In this document: positions 7,813 to 17,426 of the stretch, one piece after another
Numbering within the stretch: the stretch's first letter is position 1
Layout: every line of letters begins with the position of its first letter
The notes under the pieces: model-generated
What the model was told of the DNA's origin: nothing
What the model saw: only the letters and a program-made list of their open reading frames with translations
The model's database searches: none
Position numbers and translations under genes: made by a program
NCBI RefSeq assembly: GCF_041432775.1
Contig: NZ_JAPWAG010000004.1
Location: 62,001-126,000 of the forward strand
DNA from: Pauljensenia sp902373545
GTDB taxonomy: Bacteria > Actinomycetota > Actinomycetes > Actinomycetales > Actinomycetaceae
DNA length: 64,000 bases
Direction of reading: 5' to 3'

Positions 7813-8929
7813 GGCCGCCCTCCTTCACCTGCGCCAGCGCCAGATCAGCCAGCGCGCGAGCAGCACCCGCGCGCCCCAGCGACTGCGACGCAGCCGCCAT
7901 GTCCGCCAGACGGGTCGACCCCAGCAACGGGAAGACGTTGCGGCGCACGAACTCGGCGGTAAAGTCCTTGTCGTCGATGAGCTGGGCGCCCCCGGCGGCG
8001 ACGTGATCGGCCGCGTTCAGGCGCTGCTCGCCGTTGCCGATCGGCAGCGGCACGTAGATGCAGGGAAGGCCCAGGGCCTCCATCTCCGCGACCGTGCCCG
8101 CGCCCGACCGGCACACGACCAGGTCCGCGACGGCCAGCGCGTCCTCCATCGTCGTCAGGTAGTCGATGACGTGCCAGCGATCCGACAGGCCAGCGGCCTC
8201 AACCGCCTTGCGCACCGGCTCGTCCTTACCGCGACCGGTCAGGTGAATGACCTGCGCGCCCTCGGGCAGCGCATCCGCGCCGCCCGTCATCGACTCGTTG
8301 ACGTGGAGCGCGCCCAGCGACCCGCCGGTGACCAGCAGGGTCGGAGCGTCGGGGTTCACGCCCAGGCGCTCGGCAGCCTCGCGCCTGGCGGCGCCCGCTC
8401 CCCGGGCACTCGCGCGGCGCTCCGCCAGATCGGCAATCGCCGACCGCAGCGGCAGCCCGGTCACGACCGTCTGACCCGAGCGCGCCGCCAGCGGCGAGGA
8501 CGGGAACGTCAGGGCGACCACCGCGGCGTTGCGTGCGCCCACCTTATTGGCCAGGCCCGGACGCGCGTTCTGCTCGTGAATAACGATCGGCACGCCCGCG
8601 CGCTTGGCCGCAATGTAGGCCGGGGTCGACACGTAGCCGCCAAAACCCACCAGCACGTCCGCACCGTCGAGCGCCTGCGCGCACCGCTTGACCGCGTCCG
8701 AGAAACGCGAGGGCAGCGTGAAGAAGGCCAGCGAGGGGCGCCTGGGCAGCGGGACCCTGGGAATCTCCACCAGCGGGAAACCCGCAGCGGGAACCAGATC
8801 CGCCTCCAACCCCGCCTTCGTGCCCAGCACGACGACCTCGGCGCCGCTCTCGCGCAGCTGCGCGGCCGTCGCCAGAAGAGGATTCACGTGGCCGGCGGTC
8901 CCGCCGCCAGCCATCACAACCTTGACCAT
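7805..8929 (-). CDS. murG: Lipid II synthase MurG (GlcNAc transferase)
   Basis: MurG transfers GlcNAc from UDP-GlcNAc to lipid I on the inner membrane face, making lipid II. The 374-residue GT-B protein begins MVKVVMAGGGTAGHVNPLLA with the diphosphate-binding G-loop. A second glycine-rich stretch, VTGGSLGALHVNE, and the nucleotide-sugar motif CRSGAGTVAEMEALGLP lie in the C-terminal half. I placed the start at 8929, because TAAGGAGACGCTT precedes this ATG and homology begins there. The frame extending to 9034 lies within the ftsW end region. Confidence 0.96.
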   Translation of the reverse strand: MVKVVMAGGGTAGHVNPLLATAAQLRESGAEVVVLGTKAGLEADLVPAAGFPLVEIPRVPLPRRPSLAFFTLPSRFSDAVKRCAQALDGADVLVGFGGYVSTPAYIAAKRAGVPIVIHEQNARPGLANKVGARNAAVVALTFPSSPLAARSGQTVVTGLPLRSAIADLAERRASARGAGAARREAAERLGVNPDAPTLLVTGGSLGALHVNESMTGGADALPEGAQVIHLTGRGKDEPVRKAVEAAGLSDRWHVIDYLTTMEDALAVADLVVCRSGAGTVAEMEALGLPCIYVPLPIGNGEQRLNAADHVAAGGAQLIDDKDFTAEFVRRNVFPLLGSTRLADMAAASQSLGRAGAARALADLALAQVKEGGHE

Positions 8930-8963
8930 AAGCGTCTCCTTAACGCGAGCGTGACCTATCAGT

Positions 8964-10220
8964 TTATCGTGCGGCGCGCCTACGCGGGGCCACCCGCGGG
9001 TCGCGACCAGCCGAGGCCTCGTCCGGCCTCCCAATCATCCGCATCCCCGCGCGCGCACGCGCAAAGGACGCCACGACCGCCACCGAGGTGATCGTAAACA
9101 AGAACGACGAGCCGCCGTAGGACACGAGCGGCAGGGGGACGCCGATGACCGGGCCCACCCCCGTCACCGACAGCACGTTGATGACCGTCTGCACGCCGAT
9201 CCAGGTGCCAACACCCGAGGCGGCAATGACAACAAAGAGCTCCGAGGATTCGCGCGCCACGCGGAACATGCCCCACACGAGCAGACCCAGGCACAGCAGC
9301 ACCGCGAAGGTTCCGAGCAAGCCGAACTCCTCTCCGACGATCGCGAAGATGAAGTCCGTGTGCGCGGCCTGCAGGTAGTTCCACTTCTCGCGCGACGCGC
9401 CCGGCCCCAGGCCCGTCAGGCCACCCGATCCCAGCGCCCACAGCGAGTGATCAATCTGCTCCGGCGCTGACTCATTCGGACCCTTGGCGGTGCCCGGAAG
9501 AACAGCCAAGACTCGACGAATACGCGTCGGGTTAGCGAGCACGAGGAACACGAGAATGGGGACGGCCAGCGTCAGCAGGACGCCAAACCAGCGCTTGGGC
9601 AAGCCAGCCACCCACACGGCACCCAGCGCGCCCATGGCCACGACCATCGACGTGCCCATGTCGCGGCCCAGCATGACGGCCCCGAGCGCAATCAAAATCG
9701 GCAGGGCGACGGCAATGCTCATCGCCTTCAGATCCGAGCGCTTGGACGCCGACTTGGAGACAATCCACGCCAAAAACACGACGAGCGTGAGCTTGAGAAA
9801 CTCCGACGGCTGCGCCATGATCGGGCCCATCTTCACCCAGTTCGCGTTACCGCCCTCCGAGCGGCCCAGCGGCGTGATGACCAGAGCCTGAAAGACCAGC
9901 GCAAAGACGAACAGCGGCGCGGCCATCGTCGTGAGCCAGCGCTGAGGAATGAGCTGAACGACGGTGGCGATAAGCAGCGACGACAGAATAATGAACAGCG
10001 GGCGCGCGTACGCCGTGTAGGGGTTCTCCCCCTCCGCGATCGACGTGACGGTCTGCGCCGAAAAACCCATGACGAGACCAAAGAACGAGAGGATGAGCGC
10101 CGGGACGATGACCAGGAAATAGGTCATCACCGGGTTCGCCTCGTGCTCGCGCCCCGACCCGAAACGGATCCGAGGCACGCTCACCGTCGGGACGTGCCAG
10201 CCGCGCTTATTCGTTGCCAC
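8964..10220 (-). CDS. ftsW: Septal peptidoglycan glycosyltransferase FtsW (SEDS family)
   Basis: FtsW polymerises lipid II into septal glycan together with its cognate transpeptidase FtsI. About ten membrane helices are visible. The conserved extracellular loop region contains KWNYLQAAHTDFIFAIVGEE, and the SEDS signature PLPLVSYGGSSF lies near the C-terminus. I chose the GTG at 10220: GGGGGAG lies six bases upstream and the resulting protein (418 residues) starts just before the first helix. It overlaps the murD end by 14 bases. The family proteins FtsW and RodA look alike; the dcw context decides for FtsW. Confidence 0.93.
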   Translation of the reverse strand: MATNKRGWHVPTVSVPRIRFGSGREHEANPVMTYFLVIVPALILSFFGLVMGFSAQTVTSIAEGENPYTAYARPLFIILSSLLIATVVQLIPQRWLTTMAAPLFVFALVFQALVITPLGRSEGGNANWVKMGPIMAQPSEFLKLTLVVFLAWIVSKSASKRSDLKAMSIAVALPILIALGAVMLGRDMGTSMVVAMGALGAVWVAGLPKRWFGVLLTLAVPILVFLVLANPTRIRRVLAVLPGTAKGPNESAPEQIDHSLWALGSGGLTGLGPGASREKWNYLQAAHTDFIFAIVGEEFGLLGTFAVLLCLGLLVWGMFRVARESSELFVVIAASGVGTWIGVQTVINVLSVTGVGPVIGVPLPLVSYGGSSFLFTITSVAVVASFARARAGMRMIGRPDEASAGRDPRVAPRRRAAR

Positions 10221-11652
10221 CGGCGCTCCCCCACTGGGCCGCCAGGCGACGCACCGCGTCGGCGAACACGTCGCCGCGCTGGCCGTAGTTGTCGAACTGA
10301 TCCCACGACGCGCACGCCGGGGCAAGCACGACAGTGTCGCCCGGACGCGACAGAGCCACGGCCTCGTTGACGACCGAGAACATCCAGTCCTCGTGGCCGT
10401 CGACCTCGACGTGGGGAACCTCGGGGGCGGCGGCGGTGAGCTCCTTGACCAGCGTGGTGCGGTCCTCGCCGATGACGATGACGCCGCGCAGGGTCGGCTC
10501 GACCTGGCTAATCAGCTCGGCAAAGTCCTGACCCTTGGCGTCGCCACCGACAATCCAGATGGCGCTGCGAGGAGGCAGTCCCGCCAGGGAAGCGCGGGCG
10601 GCGTGCGCGTTGGTCGCCTTCGAGTCATCGATCCACGTCAGGTCGGCTGCGCGGGCGACGACGGCACGGCGGTGCCCAGCCGGGCGGAAGGCGCGCAGGC
10701 CCGCCTCTACGGCCTCGGGCTCGACGCCGTAGGCACGCGCCAGCGCGGCGGCGGCCAGAGCGTCCGACAGGACCGCGGGTGACGGGTGGTCGCCGAACGC
10801 CTCGGCCAGATCGGAGATGTGGGCAAGCGCGACGGCATGGCGGTGGCGGTCCTCAACGAACGCGCGATCGACCAGCAGACCCTCGACGATGCCCAACTGG
10901 GACACGGTCGGCGCACCGAGGGTCACGCCGATAGCCCGCGCACCCTCGACGACGTCCGCGTTCTCCACCATGGCCTCGACGCGACGATCCGAGGCGGGGT
11001 ACACGCAAGCGCGCACCGTGTGCTCGTAGACGCGCGCCTTGTCCGCCGCGTAGGCCTCGACGCTGCCATGCCAGTCCAGGTGATCGGCGTCCACGTTCAG
11101 GCAGATGGAGGCCAGCGGGCTCACCGTCAGCGCCGTGTGTAGCTGGAAGCTGGACAGCTCAACGGCGAAGACCTCCGCGTCGGAGTCGATCGCCCGGGTG
11201 ATCGGGGTACCGATGTTGCCAACTTCCTCGGCTTTCACGCCGGAGGCACGCAGGATCTCCCCCAGCATGCCAACGGTCGTCGTCTTGCCGTTCGTGCCCG
11301 TCACCGTCAGCCACGGGCGCCCGGCGTGAGGGCCCTCCTCCTGGAGGCGCCAGGCGAGCTCAACCTCGCCCCACAGGTCGATACCGGCCTGGGCGCAGGC
11401 GGCGAAGACGGGGTGATGCGCGGGGATACCCGGGGACACGACGACGAGGTCGGGGCGGGCATCGAGCACCGCGGCCGCCAGAGCGTTCGCATCCTCCTCG
11501 ACGTGGACGGGCACGCCCGCAACGTCGTCGAAGGACAGGGTCTGCGTGGGTCTCGCCGCGAAAGCGCTAACCTCCCAGCCGCGGGTGAGCAGAGCACCGG
11601 CGGCTCCCTGGCCGGACTTACCCCAGCCGATAACTGCAGCACTGCGGTTCAT
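10207..11652 (-). CDS. murD: UDP-N-acetylmuramoyl-L-alanine--D-glutamate ligase
   Basis: MurD adds D-glutamate to UDP-MurNAc-L-Ala with ATP. The 481-residue protein has an N-terminal dinucleotide-like fold (AAVIGWGKSGQGAA), the P-loop VTGTNGKTTT (117-126), the central-domain NVDADHLDWHGS and a C-terminal domain ending in VLAPACASWDQFDNYGQRGD. The ATG at 11652 overlaps the mraY stop (ATGA), so longer frames upstream are not used. It lies within the tightly overlapped dcw message. Confidence 0.97.
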   Translation of the reverse strand: MNRSAAVIGWGKSGQGAAGALLTRGWEVSAFAARPTQTLSFDDVAGVPVHVEEDANALAAAVLDARPDLVVVSPGIPAHHPVFAACAQAGIDLWGEVELAWRLQEEGPHAGRPWLTVTGTNGKTTTVGMLGEILRASGVKAEEVGNIGTPITRAIDSDAEVFAVELSSFQLHTALTVSPLASICLNVDADHLDWHGSVEAYAADKARVYEHTVRACVYPASDRRVEAMVENADVVEGARAIGVTLGAPTVSQLGIVEGLLVDRAFVEDRHRHAVALAHISDLAEAFGDHPSPAVLSDALAAAALARAYGVEPEAVEAGLRAFRPAGHRRAVVARAADLTWIDDSKATNAHAARASLAGLPPRSAIWIVGGDAKGQDFAELISQVEPTLRGVIVIGEDRTTLVKELTAAAPEVPHVEVDGHEDWMFSVVNEAVALSRPGDTVVLAPACASWDQFDNYGQRGDVFADAVRRLAAQWGSAGGNE

Positions 11653-12734
11653 CGAGCGGACACCCACTCCGCGTAGAAAGCGCCGGCGCCGGCCACGGCG
11701 ATAATCGCGGCGATCAGCCAGAAGCGGATGACGATCGTGACTTCCTTCCACCCCAGCAACTCGAAGTGATGGTGGAGGGGCGCCATTCGGAAGACTCGTT
11801 TGCCGGTCGCTTTGAACACGCTAATCTGGATGACGTCGGACATGACGACGGCGACGAACAGGCCGCCGACGATGATGGCGAGAAGCTGGGTCTGGGTGAG
11901 GATCGACAGGCCAGCGACGGCACCGCCGAGTGCCAGGGAACCCGTGTCACCCATGAAGATTTGCGCGGGGGACGCGTTCCACCACAGGAAGCCGGCCAGC
12001 GCACCGATGATCGCGGCGCAGAAGATCGCCAGGTCGAGCGGGTCGCGCGTCTGATAGCAAGCCAACCGGTTGACGTCGGGCTGCGTACACGCCTGGATGC
12101 GCTGGAAGTAGGCAATGAAGGTGTAAGCACCGAAAACAAAGATCGACACGCCCGCGGCCAGGCCGTCCAGGCCGTCCGTCAGGTTCGTCGCGTTCGACCA
12201 CGCCGTGACAATGAGGTTCGTCCAGATCAGGTAGAGGATCACGCCGATAGCCGTGCCCGCGAAGGCGAGACTCAGCGGGGTCGGGCGCGCAAACGAAATC
12301 GCCAGCGTGCTGGCATACTCGTTGTATTCGTTGGGATTGATGAGGGTGCCGCCCGCGAAGAGCGAGGCGACGGCGACCTGACCGATGATCTTGCCCGACG
12401 GGTGCAAGCCCAGCGAACGCTGACGCATGATCTTAATCCCGTCGTCAAGCAGGCCGATCGTTCCCAAGCCCACGAAGAGGAAGGCCAGCAGGAAGCCCGA
12501 CCACGAGGGCCCCGCCCCCGCGACGAACGAGCCAATCAGCCAGGCGATCACGGTCGCCAGGATGATGACGACACCACCCATCGTGGGCGTGCCACGCTTC
12601 GTCAGGTGCTGAGTCGGCCCATCCTGGCGGATGAACTGGCCGTACTGGTGCAGCACCAGGAAACGGATGAGCAGCGGTGTACCCGTTACGGACAGCGCCA
12701 TCCCAATGATGAACGCAGCGATAAGACCAATCAC
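11649..12734 (-). CDS. mraY: Phospho-MurNAc-pentapeptide transferase
   Basis: MraY makes lipid I by moving phospho-MurNAc-pentapeptide onto undecaprenyl phosphate. The 361-residue protein has about ten membrane helices. Typical family motifs are KRGTPTMGG near the N-terminus, the Mg-binding NLTDGLDGLA (about 186-195), MGDTGSLALGG and the cytoplasmic MAPLHHHFELLGWKE. The start is GTG at 12734, overlapping the murF stop (GTGA). Confidence 0.97.
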   Translation of the reverse strand: MIGLIAAFIIGMALSVTGTPLLIRFLVLHQYGQFIRQDGPTQHLTKRGTPTMGGVVIILATVIAWLIGSFVAGAGPSWSGFLLAFLFVGLGTIGLLDDGIKIMRQRSLGLHPSGKIIGQVAVASLFAGGTLINPNEYNEYASTLAISFARPTPLSLAFAGTAIGVILYLIWTNLIVTAWSNATNLTDGLDGLAAGVSIFVFGAYTFIAYFQRIQACTQPDVNRLACYQTRDPLDLAIFCAAIIGALAGFLWWNASPAQIFMGDTGSLALGGAVAGLSILTQTQLLAIIVGGLFVAVVMSDVIQISVFKATGKRVFRMAPLHHHFELLGWKEVTIVIRFWLIAAIIAVAGAGAFYAEWVSAR

Positions 12735-14128
12735 CGGGTCATTCCCTTCTCCCGCAGGATGTCAGCCACCTGCCACGAATGTGAACCAAAGGAACCCTTC
12801 ACCAGGACGACTGCGCCATCCCCGGCGAATTCCAGAGCCAGGCGGGCCGCGTCGGCAGGATCCGACGCAACCTGGCGGTTGGGAACCGCGCTGGCTCCTT
12901 CCAGATAGTAGTGGGCGTCGGCGCCCAGGCCAATGAGCGTCTCCACACCGCAGGCCTCGATCATCGCGCCGACCTGCTCGTGCAGCGACTGGGAGTCCTC
13001 CCCCAGCTCGAGCATCTCGCCCAGGACGGCGATCATGCGACCGCCCTTGCCGATCGACGACAGCGCGGCGATCCCCGCACGCATCGAGTCAAGATTCGCG
13101 TTGTAAGAGTCGTCGATCACCGTCAGCTCGCACCCGTCGATGACCAGCTCGTGGACGTCCATACGGTGGGGGCTCAGCGCTCGCGCACTCGAGAGCACCT
13201 GGACAACGGTCGCCAGGTCCACGCCCAGCGTCAGGGCGCCCGCCGCTGCCGCCAGCGCGTTGGCCACGTGGTGACGTCCGACGATCTTCAACGAGACCTG
13301 CGCCGTGCCAGCGGGCGTGACCAGCGTGAAGGATGCTCGATCTGCGGCGTCAACGCTCACATCCTGCGCGCGCACCTCGGCTCGCGGGTTACCGGAGGCA
13401 GAGAAACGGATGACCTCACCCGAGGCCAGGGGCGCCATCGCCTCGACATTCGGGTCGTCGGTGTTCAAGATAACGGGGCCGCCGGGGCGCGTGCCTCGAA
13501 TCAGCTCGGCCTTGGCAGCCGCGACGCCTTCGAAACCGCCGAAGCCACCCACGTGAGCGTGGCCCACACACAACTCGATCGCCACGTCCGGGGCGACGAT
13601 GTCGGTGAGGTAGGTGATGTGGCCGGGGCCCGAGGCTCCCATCTCCAGGACCAGGTGACGAGTATTCTCGTCGGCCAGCAGGACGGTCAGGGGCAGCCCG
13701 ACCTCGTTGTTAAACGACAGCTTGGGAGCCACCGTCGGCCCATCCGCGCTCATGATCTGAAGCAGCAGATCCTTCGTGGTCGTCTTACCCACGGACCCCG
13801 TCATCGCGATGACGTCCAGCGCACCGCCCGCGCGCAGCGCCTCCACGTGCGCCCGAGCCAGGGCACCCAGCGCCTCGGTGGAATCCTCCACGACGATCTG
13901 AGCCACGGCCTCGTCAACCTCATGCTCGACGATAACCGCCACCGCTCCGCGCGCCACGGCGCCCGCCACAAAAGCGTGACCGTCGGCGCTCTCGCCCCGC
14001 CGGGCGACGTACAGCGAGCCCGCCTGGGCCTCGCGAGAATCCGTCACCACACTTCCGGTCACGCTCACGTCGCTTCCCACGAGGCGACCCGAAACCGCCT
14101 CCGCAATCCACTGCGCTGATGTCCGCAT
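12731..14128 (-). CDS. murF: UDP-MurNAc-tripeptide--D-alanyl-D-alanine ligase
   Basis: MurF attaches D-Ala-D-Ala to the UDP-MurNAc-tripeptide. The 465-residue protein has the P-loop GSVGKTTT (111-118), LSFNNEVGLPLTVL (the MurF acceptor region) and the central DDSYNANLDSMRA. Two starts compete. The GTG at 14149 would overlap ftsI, but the ATG at 14128 follows AAGGAGAAAAGC and gives the conserved N-terminus MRTSAQWIAEAV, so I chose it. murE, which should act just before MurF and usually sits between ftsI and murF, is missing here. Confidence 0.96.
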   Translation of the reverse strand: MRTSAQWIAEAVSGRLVGSDVSVTGSVVTDSREAQAGSLYVARRGESADGHAFVAGAVARGAVAVIVEHEVDEAVAQIVVEDSTEALGALARAHVEALRAGGALDVIAMTGSVGKTTTKDLLLQIMSADGPTVAPKLSFNNEVGLPLTVLLADENTRHLVLEMGASGPGHITYLTDIVAPDVAIELCVGHAHVGGFGGFEGVAAAKAELIRGTRPGGPVILNTDDPNVEAMAPLASGEVIRFSASGNPRAEVRAQDVSVDAADRASFTLVTPAGTAQVSLKIVGRHHVANALAAAAGALTLGVDLATVVQVLSSARALSPHRMDVHELVIDGCELTVIDDSYNANLDSMRAGIAALSSIGKGGRMIAVLGEMLELGEDSQSLHEQVGAMIEACGVETLIGLGADAHYYLEGASAVPNRQVASDPADAARLALEFAGDGAVVLVKGSFGSHSWQVADILREKGMTR

Positions 14129-14145
14129 GCTTTTCTCCTTCAGGC

Positions 14146-15885
14146 TCACGGAGTCGTCGGGTACAGCGTAGCCGACCCCGAGGAGGCCGGGATACCCAGG
14201 TTTCCGACGGCAGTACGTGCTATGTCACCAAACAGCGGCGCCGACGATTCGGATGAGACCGACGCCACTTTTGGATTGTAGAGAATCACGGCGATCGCCA
14301 GGCGCGGCGCGTCCACCGGAATGATGCCGGCCGTCGTCGAGACCAGACCCGAGGCCCCGTCGATGACCGTCTCCGCGGTGCCCGTCTTCACACCCACTCG
14401 GTAGCCGGGAACCTTCGACGCAGCCGCGGTACCCAGATCGTCCTCGACAACCGACTCCATCATCGTCAGCAGCTGCGACGCAGTCGTCGCCTCCAGGACC
14501 TGAACCGGCTGGGTGCCCTGCGGGACCTCAACCGTGCCGTCCGTGTTCGTCCACGACTTGACGATGTGCGGGGAAATCCGCACACCGCCATTGGCGATCG
14601 TCGCGAGCGCCGAGGCCTCCTGGACCGCCGTAATCGCGTACGCCTGGCCGAACATCGTCACATAGCGGTCACGGCCCTGCCAGTCGTCGGAACTGCGCAG
14701 CAGGCCAGCGGACTCGCCGGGCAACTCAATGCCCGTCTCCTGACCGAAGCCGAACGCGCGCATCATCGAATAGCGCTGATCATCCGTCATCGTCTGGCCA
14801 ATCAGCACAGTTCCCGTGTTCGAAGACTCGGCCAGGACGCCCGTCGCCGTCAAAGCCTCACCGTCATGCTCGTGGAAGTCCGTGATCGGGCCACCCGCAT
14901 CCGGCAAATTCAGCGAGTACGGCACCTGAAACACGCTCGTGGGCGTGATCGTTCCCTGGTTCAGCGCCGCGCCGATCGTGATGAGCTTGCCCACCGACCC
15001 CGGCTCGAACGTGTCCTGCACGGCGTGCACCTTCTGCGGGTTCGCGTTATCCGGCTCCTTCGAATTCGAATCCGCGATCACCAGGATATGGCCGGTCGCC
15101 ACGTCCTCGATAACGACCGTTCCCCAGTCCGCCTGGTGCTTCGCCACACGCGCATCCAGCAGGTCCTGGACCTGATGCTGGAGGTCGGCATGGATCGTCA
15201 GCTCCACCGAACCGCCGTTCTTGGGCTCCACCGTCGTGCGCTTACCACCGGGCATGACCGCGCCGTTGGGGGCGATCTCGAAGGCCTGCTGGCCCGGCGT
15301 ACCCGTCAGCAACTGGTCAAACTGCGCCTCCATACCCGAGGAGCCCTGGCCCTCCGCGTTCACCGTGCCGATGACGGGGGCCGCCACGTTTCCGTTGGGG
15401 TACTCGCGCTCGAAGACCGACTCCCACTCAATGCCGTAGATATCCAGCTTACGGATCTCGCGGTAGGTCACCGCGTCCACGTTGCGCTTGATGTACTCGT
15501 AGGTCGAATCCCCCAGCATCATGCCGCCCAGCTCCGCCTCGTCCAGTCCCAGGAGCGGGGCGAGCTGATGAGCGGCCTCGGCCGGGCCGCGCCCGACCTC
15601 GTTGCCGTCGTCGTCGCGATGCACGTAGGAGGCGATGTTCACCTGGTTCACCGCGATGTCGTAGGTCTGGATCGAGTTGGCCAGCACGACGCCCGTCGCG
15701 TCCGTGATCGAACCACGCGCAGCGGCCACAGCCGTCGACGACGTACGCACGCGCTGCCCCTGAGCGGCCAAAACCGGCCCCTCAACAATCTGGAGCTGCA
15801 CCAGGCGCACACCGCACAGACACAGCGCGCCAATGATGATCACAAGGATCCAGCGCGAGCGCGAAATGACGCTATCCATAGGCAC
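14146..15885 (-). CDS. ftsI: Septal transpeptidase FtsI (class B penicillin-binding protein 3)
   Basis: FtsI crosslinks septal peptidoglycan as the partner of FtsW. The 579-residue protein has a short cytoplasmic start, one membrane helix (about 11-30), a dimerisation domain and a transpeptidase domain. The three active-site boxes are SVGK (S297), SSN (354-356) and KTG (500-502). It ends soon after the transpeptidase fold without PASTA repeats. The start is either GTG 15885 or ATG 15879; both follow AAGGCGGAG, and I kept the longer form. The gap to the ftsL stop is 11 bases. Confidence 0.94.
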   Translation of the reverse strand: MPMDSVISRSRWILVIIIGALCLCGVRLVQLQIVEGPVLAAQGQRVRTSSTAVAAARGSITDATGVVLANSIQTYDIAVNQVNIASYVHRDDDGNEVGRGPAEAAHQLAPLLGLDEAELGGMMLGDSTYEYIKRNVDAVTYREIRKLDIYGIEWESVFEREYPNGNVAAPVIGTVNAEGQGSSGMEAQFDQLLTGTPGQQAFEIAPNGAVMPGGKRTTVEPKNGGSVELTIHADLQHQVQDLLDARVAKHQADWGTVVIEDVATGHILVIADSNSKEPDNANPQKVHAVQDTFEPGSVGKLITIGAALNQGTITPTSVFQVPYSLNLPDAGGPITDFHEHDGEALTATGVLAESSNTGTVLIGQTMTDDQRYSMMRAFGFGQETGIELPGESAGLLRSSDDWQGRDRYVTMFGQAYAITAVQEASALATIANGGVRISPHIVKSWTNTDGTVEVPQGTQPVQVLEATTASQLLTMMESVVEDDLGTAAASKVPGYRVGVKTGTAETVIDGASGLVSTTAGIIPVDAPRLAIAVILYNPKVASVSSESSAPLFGDIARTAVGNLGIPASSGSATLYPTTP

Positions 15886-15896
15886 GTGGCTCCGCC

Positions 15897-16289
15897 TTAC
15901 TTGGCGGGCGTCCCGCCTTCAACGGTTCCCGTCTCAAGCGTGATGAAACCGGACGCGCCGGCGGGCACCATGCCGTTTTCCTTAGCGGCCCGCTCCAGCT
16001 CGGTCGGCGACGCCTTACGGTCAAGCTCGGCGCGCATCGTCCACGACTGCGCCTCCAGCTCGTTGAGAACCAGCTGCTGCTCGCGAATCTCGAAAGACGT
16101 CTGCGCCATGCGCGTGTTCAGAACCATCGAGGCCAGCACGGACGCGAGTGCGACCGTGATAAGCAGCACGAGGACAGCCACGGCCGAGCGACGAGGGCGA
16201 GTGCCTTCAACGACGTGGAACTCGCGGACCTCCTCGCGGCGCAGTTCCGGACGAGCCGCGGGACGGGCCTTAGCGGTTGCTGCACTCAT
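15897..16289 (-). CDS. ftsL: FtsL-like septum formation protein
   Basis: This is a small bitopic protein of 130 residues. It has a basic cytoplasmic part (1-50), one membrane helix (about 52-75) and an extracellular coiled coil (about 80-115, with REQQLVLNELEAQSWTMRAE). Position between rsmH and ftsI plus this topology identify it as FtsL; sequence alone is poorly conserved in the family. AAGGATCTCTC precedes the ATG at 16289, which overlaps the rsmH stop (ATGA). The upstream ATG at 16304 was therefore rejected. Confidence 0.85.
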   Translation of the reverse strand: MSAATAKARPAARPELRREEVREFHVVEGTRPRRSAVAVLVLLITVALASVLASMVLNTRMAQTSFEIREQQLVLNELEAQSWTMRAELDRKASPTELERAAKENGMVPAGASGFITLETGTVEGGTPAK

Positions 16290-17314
16290 GAGAGATCCTT
16301 CCATTCGGAAATGAGTTCCGCTCCGCGCAGTCGCACGGATGCAGATCGGGGGTTGTGGTCTTGTTCAGCTCGGTCGGCCTTGTTCGCGCCCTTGGTGAGT
16401 AGTCGCAGACTGGGGGCCATATCGTCGGGGATGATCGGCAATCCGGGAGGGGCGGAGCTGGTTGATCCGCGCCGCAGCACGTCCTTGACGATCCGATCCT
16501 CCAGGCTCTGGTAGGACTCAACGACCAGTCGTCCTCCGACACGCAGGCTCGCCAGAGCACGGGGCAGAGCCCGCTCCAAGATGGTGAGCTCATCGTTGAC
16601 GGCCACGCGCAGCGCCTGGAACGTGCGCTTGGCGGGGTTGCCGCCCGTGCGGCGGGCGGGCGCGGGAATGGCCTCACGAATAATGTCGACGAGTTCTCCG
16701 GTGCGCGTGATAGGCGCGTCGTCCCGGCGACGGATGATGAGACGGGCGATGCGCGGTGCGAACTTCTCCTCGCCGTAAGTGCGCAGGATACGGATCAGCT
16801 CACCCTCCGAGGCCGTGGCCAGCAGGTCGGCCGCGCTGGGTCCGCTGGTGGCGTCCATCCGCATGTCGAGAGGCGCGTCCTTGGAGTAGGCGAAGCCTCG
16901 CTCGGCCTCGTCCAGCTGCAGGGAGGACACGCCCAGATCCATCAGGACACCGTCGATGCGCGCGCCGGGACCGCACTGCTCAGCCACGGCCTCGTCAATG
17001 CGATCGTAGGTCGTGTGAACCGCGCGGAAGCGATCCCCGAAACGCTCGAGGCGCTCCGAGGCCAGTGCGATCGCCTGCGGGTCGCGATCGATGCCGATGA
17101 CCGTCAGCCCGGGGAAACGATCGAGCGCCCCCTCGGTGTGACCGCCCATGCCCAGGGTCCCGTCAACGAGGACCGCTCCGGGGCCCTCAATGGCCGGGGC
17201 CAGCATGTCCAGGCACTCGGCGAGGAGGACCGGGACGTGACGCTCCGACGCGGGGCGCCCGCCCTCGTCCGGGCGGCGCGACGAATCGCGCACCGCATCG
17301 AGTGCTTCAGTCAT
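16286..17314 (-). CDS. rsmH: 16S rRNA m4C1402 N4-methyltransferase RsmH (MraW)
   Basis: RsmH methylates C1402 of 16S rRNA in the decoding centre. The 342-residue protein has the SAM-binding VDGTLGMGGHTEGALD (about 50-65), the GVLMDLGVSSLQLDEAERGF block and the TFQALRVAVNDEL region typical of the family. GAAGGAGG stands close before the ATG at 17314. A leader of about 110 bases separates it from mraZ. Confidence 0.97.
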   Translation of the reverse strand: MTEALDAVRDSSRRPDEGGRPASERHVPVLLAECLDMLAPAIEGPGAVLVDGTLGMGGHTEGALDRFPGLTVIGIDRDPQAIALASERLERFGDRFRAVHTTYDRIDEAVAEQCGPGARIDGVLMDLGVSSLQLDEAERGFAYSKDAPLDMRMDATSGPSAADLLATASEGELIRILRTYGEEKFAPRIARLIIRRRDDAPITRTGELVDIIREAIPAPARRTGGNPAKRTFQALRVAVNDELTILERALPRALASLRVGGRLVVESYQSLEDRIVKDVLRRGSTSSAPPGLPIIPDDMAPSLRLLTKGANKADRAEQDHNPRSASVRLRGAELISEWKDLS

Positions 17315-17426
17315 GTCGCGCCTCCTTCACGCTGATCATGTCCGACCCATCCACCCAGGTCCCCCACCGTGCTCCGCCATCGGGGAAGTGATGTCGGAAC
17401 AGCGGGCGGAGACCTCGGCGTACGGG

